This document shows, in pieces, positions 61,890 through 64,000 of a stretch of 64,000 bases of DNA. Source of the stretch: Vibrio furnissii CIP 102972 (lineage in GTDB: Bacteria; Pseudomonadota; Gammaproteobacteria; Enterobacterales; Vibrionaceae); the NCBI RefSeq assembly GCF_000176175.1, contig NZ_ACZP01000020.1, forward strand, positions 124,001 to 188,000. Reading direction: 5' to 3'. Positions within the stretch are counted from its first letter, which is position 1. Every line of letters starts with the position of its first letter. Made by a program: the position numbers and the translations under genes. The notes under the pieces were generated by a model, which searched no databases, was not told where the DNA came from, and was given only the letters and a program-made list of their open reading frames with translations.

Positions 61890-64000
61890 TCAGCCCAACC
61901 ACTGTTGCCAAACGCGTTTCACCTGCTCACGCTCCGTCACGAATTTCGTCTCACTGACGTCCGCGTCCTGATTGAGTAGGTTGCGGTGATGGATCTGGTT
62001 TCGCATGCTGGTGTAAGCATTCGTCAGCGCCATCGCCTGTTCTTCTTCCATGACACCTTGCGTGAGCAATGATTCAAAAATTCTCACGTTATCTGACCAA
62101 CGCGTCAGCTTAGGTTTGTCATGACTGTAGCGTAGCACCAGGTACTGCGCCAAAAATTCAATGTCGGTAATGCCGCCCACATCTTGCTTGAGCATGAAGC
62201 GGCCAGCTTTTTTGCCCCCGAGGTGTTCGCGCATTTTCTGACGCATCTCGACCACCTCTTTCTTGAGCTGGTCCTCATCACGCGGCAACGACAAAATGGC
62301 GTGACGCGTGGCAAGAAACGCCTGTTGCAGCGGTTCATCGCCGTAAATGACGCGCGCCCGCACCAGCGCTTGATGTTCCCAAGTCCATGCATCTTCACGT
62401 TGATACGCTTCAAACGCATCAATCGGGCTGACCAATAAACCGGATGCGCCGGACGGACGCAAGCGAGTGTCCACATCATACAAAATGCCAGACGCGGTGC
62501 GAGTGGAGAAAATATGGATCACGCGCTGCGCCAAGCGCAAGTAAAACTGACGACCGTCGATCTCTTTCACGCCATCGGTATTGGCATCGACCGGGCAGTC
62601 GTGAATAAACACGATGTCGAGATCCGAGTTATAGCCCAGTTCCCAACCGCCCACTTTGCCATAGCCGACCACCGCAAAGCCTTTCCCAGCGCGGTCGTGA
62701 AGGTGGGTGGGTTCACCGTATTTGGCACTGACTTGCAGCCACGCCTGATGGATTACCGCTTCCACAATCGCTTCGGCAAGATAGGTTAAGTGATCGCTCA
62801 CTTTCATCACCGGGAGTACGCCCGCAATGTCGGCAGCGGCAATTTTCAAAATACAAATCTGTTTAAACTGACGCAGCCCTTCCATCTGCTGCTCCATGTC
62901 ATCTTCCGGAATACGGGCCAGAAAATCACGCAGCTCGGTTTTGTACCCATCCAACGCAATTGGATTGTACAGATGATGTGGGTCGATCAGCTCATCAAGC
63001 AAAATCGGGTAGCGCGCCAGTTGCTCGGAAATCATCGGGCTGGCAGTACACAAACGTACCAGTTGCGTCAGCGCCGCAGGATGTTCGTCCAGCAGTTCCA
63101 AGTACGTGGTGCGTGTGGCAATGCTGTGCAACAGCGATAACACGCGCGAGAGACCAAATTCGGCATCCGGATGGGCAAAGATGGCTTGATACACTTTAGG
63201 CATCAGACGATTGAGCACGTCTCGCCCTCGCGGGCCAATGGTGCGCTTGGCCAAATCATCTTTAAACTGAATGACGGTGGTCGCCATCGCCTCGCTTTGC
63301 GCACGTGCCAAATCATGTTCAATCACGTGTTCAATCACGTCGCGCTTGTGCGCCATGTCCCACAGCTCATGAAAGTGCGCCGCAATCGCATCGTCTTCCT
63401 CATCCCCTTCATCGCCGATGAGATTGGCAAACACCGCATGAACGCGTCCCATGTGTGCCTGTACGTCATCCAACAGCGCCTGCCAAGAGGCAAAATTCAT
63501 CGCCACCGCCAAACGCAGTTGATCGTCCGCTTTGTCAGGTAACGTCTGGGTTTGCTTATCAGCCAAGGCTTGCAGCAGGTTTTCCAATCGGCGCAGGAAG
63601 CGATAGGCCTCGGTGAGCGCCGCAACTTCTTGCTCTGTGAGCAGAGCCAGCTCGCCAATCGCCTGCAGCGTTTCCAAGAGACCACGCTGACGCAGCGCAG
63701 GCTCACGGCCGCCCCGAATCAACTGGAACACTTGCGCGATAAATTCAATTTCACGAATGCCACCTGCGCCGAGCTTGATGTTGTTACTCAAGCCGCGGCG
63801 ACGCACTTCGCTGCTGATCATCGATTTCATGCGGCGCAACGATTGAATCGCACTAAAGTCGATGTAACGGCGAAACACAAACGGACGCAGCATCTGGCGC
63901 AGCTCTTGATACTGCGAGTACATTTCCCGCCCCATCACGCGCCCTTTGATCATCGCGTAACGTTCCCAGTCACGCCCTTGTTCTTGATAGTAATCCTCCA
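61890..64000 (-). CDS. glnE: Glutamine synthetase adenylyltransferase / deadenylylase (5' end outside the window)
   Basis: GlnE adds and removes AMP on glutamine synthetase in answer to PII and glutamine. The frame is open through the right edge; the visible part codes for about 703 residues, and the family is about 945, so roughly the first quarter is missing. The Met at 63953 is internal, since EDYYQEQGRDWERYA is in frame before it. The N-terminal part seen belongs to the deadenylylase half (GGIREIEFIAQ). The C-terminal adenylyltransferase half has GYGKVGGWELGYNSDLDIVF with the catalytic DxD. Its PII partner type, GlnK, is encoded at 10.8 kb. Confidence 0.95.
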   Translation of the reverse strand, partial: EDYYQEQGRDWERYAMIKGRVMGREMYSQYQELRQMLRPFVFRRYIDFSAIQSLRRMKSMISSEVRRRGLSNNIKLGAGGIREIEFIAQVFQLIRGGREPALRQRGLLETLQAIGELALLTEQEVAALTEAYRFLRRLENLLQALADKQTQTLPDKADDQLRLAVAMNFASWQALLDDVQAHMGRVHAVFANLIGDEGDEEDDAIAAHFHELWDMAHKRDVIEHVIEHDLARAQSEAMATTVIQFKDDLAKRTIGPRGRDVLNRLMPKVYQAIFAHPDAEFGLSRVLSLLHSIATRTTYLELLDEHPAALTQLVRLCTASPMISEQLARYPILLDELIDPHHLYNPIALDGYKTELRDFLARIPEDDMEQQMEGLRQFKQICILKIAAADIAGVLPVMKVSDHLTYLAEAIVEAVIHQAWLQVSAKYGEPTHLHDRAGKGFAVVGYGKVGGWELGYNSDLDIVFIHDCPVDANTDGVKEIDGRQFYLRLAQRVIHIFSTRTASGILYDVDTRLRPSGASGLLVSPIDAFEAYQREDAWTWEHQALVRARVIYGDEPLQQAFLATRHAILSLPRDEDQLKKEVVEMRQKMREHLGGKKAGRFMLKQDVGGITDIEFLAQYLVLRYSHDKPKLTRWSDNVRIFESLLTQGVMEEEQAMALTNAYTSMRNQIHHRNLLNQDADVSETKFVTEREQVKRVWQQWLG

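Noticed and set aside
1..64000. CRISPR arrays, tRNA or rRNA genes, prophage, integron attC sites, insertion sequences
   Set aside because: No cloverleaf or rRNA signatures, no regularly spaced repeats, and no transposase or integrase except the housekeeping XerD.

Overview
This window is chromosomal DNA from a Vibrio. The evidence is an N,N'-diacetylchitobiose phosphorylase operon, a HapR/LuxR-class quorum-sensing regulator next to lpdA, a pilABCD-coaE-zapD-yacG block, and protein sequences that match Vibrio orthologues as I remember them. The V. fluvialis/V. furnissii group is my best guess, but I cannot prove the species. Almost everything is core genome: dense, operon-organised and single-copy. 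I see no rRNA, tRNA, CRISPR array, prophage or insertion sequence.

Layout. (1) 1-5.6 kb, plus strand: the end of the chitin-oligosaccharide operon (GH20 hexosaminidase, chitobiose phosphorylase, sugar phosphomutase). (2) 5.6-9.4 kb, minus: a ferric-iron ABC importer (fbpABC) behind a Fur box. (3) 9.5-11.7 kb, minus: yacL, then glnK-amtB behind a sigma-54 type promoter. (4) 11.8-21.9 kb, minus: acnB, a secreted patatin-barrel protein, mrcB and hrpB. (5) 21.9-27.9 kb, plus: sfsA, dksA, gluQ, pcnB-folK-panB-panC. (6) 28-32.2 kb: yadG-yadH (minus), can (plus), hpt (minus) and hapR (plus). (7) 32.3-39.4 kb, minus: the pyruvate dehydrogenase operon pdhR-aceE-aceF-lpdA with two PdhR boxes. (8) 39.7-43.2 kb, minus: xerD-dsbC-recJ. 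(9) 43.4-51.8 kb: fldB, ampD, nadC, the type IVa pilus genes pilABCD, coaE, zapD and yacG. (10) 51.9-58.7 kb, minus: parC, parE, yqiA, cpdA, yqiB, nudF. (11) 59-64 kb: tolC (plus), then hldE and a truncated glnE (minus).

How the genes work together. The first block cleaves imported GlcNAc oligosaccharides and feeds GlcNAc-1-P into central metabolism. The PDH complex and aconitase B cover pyruvate oxidation and the TCA cycle. PII (GlnK), AmtB and GlnE are parts of one nitrogen-sensing circuit. PilABCD builds the pilus used for attachment and DNA uptake. HapR normally controls competence, biofilm and protease genes.

The most important observation is in hapR. The reading frame is intact, but three residues (D-I-A) that are invariant in the HapR/LuxR/OpaR/SmcR/LitR proteins I remember are missing from the first helix of the DNA-binding helix-turn-helix. 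The deletion is exactly 9 bp and lies in what should be a short near-tandem repeat, so it looks like a replication-slippage event that produced a quorum-sensing-defective allele. Other points of interest are an NtrC-type palindrome built into the yacL terminator upstream of glnK, a mosaic sfsA, tandem repeats that start in the pilB stop codon, and a palindromic repeat in the can leader.
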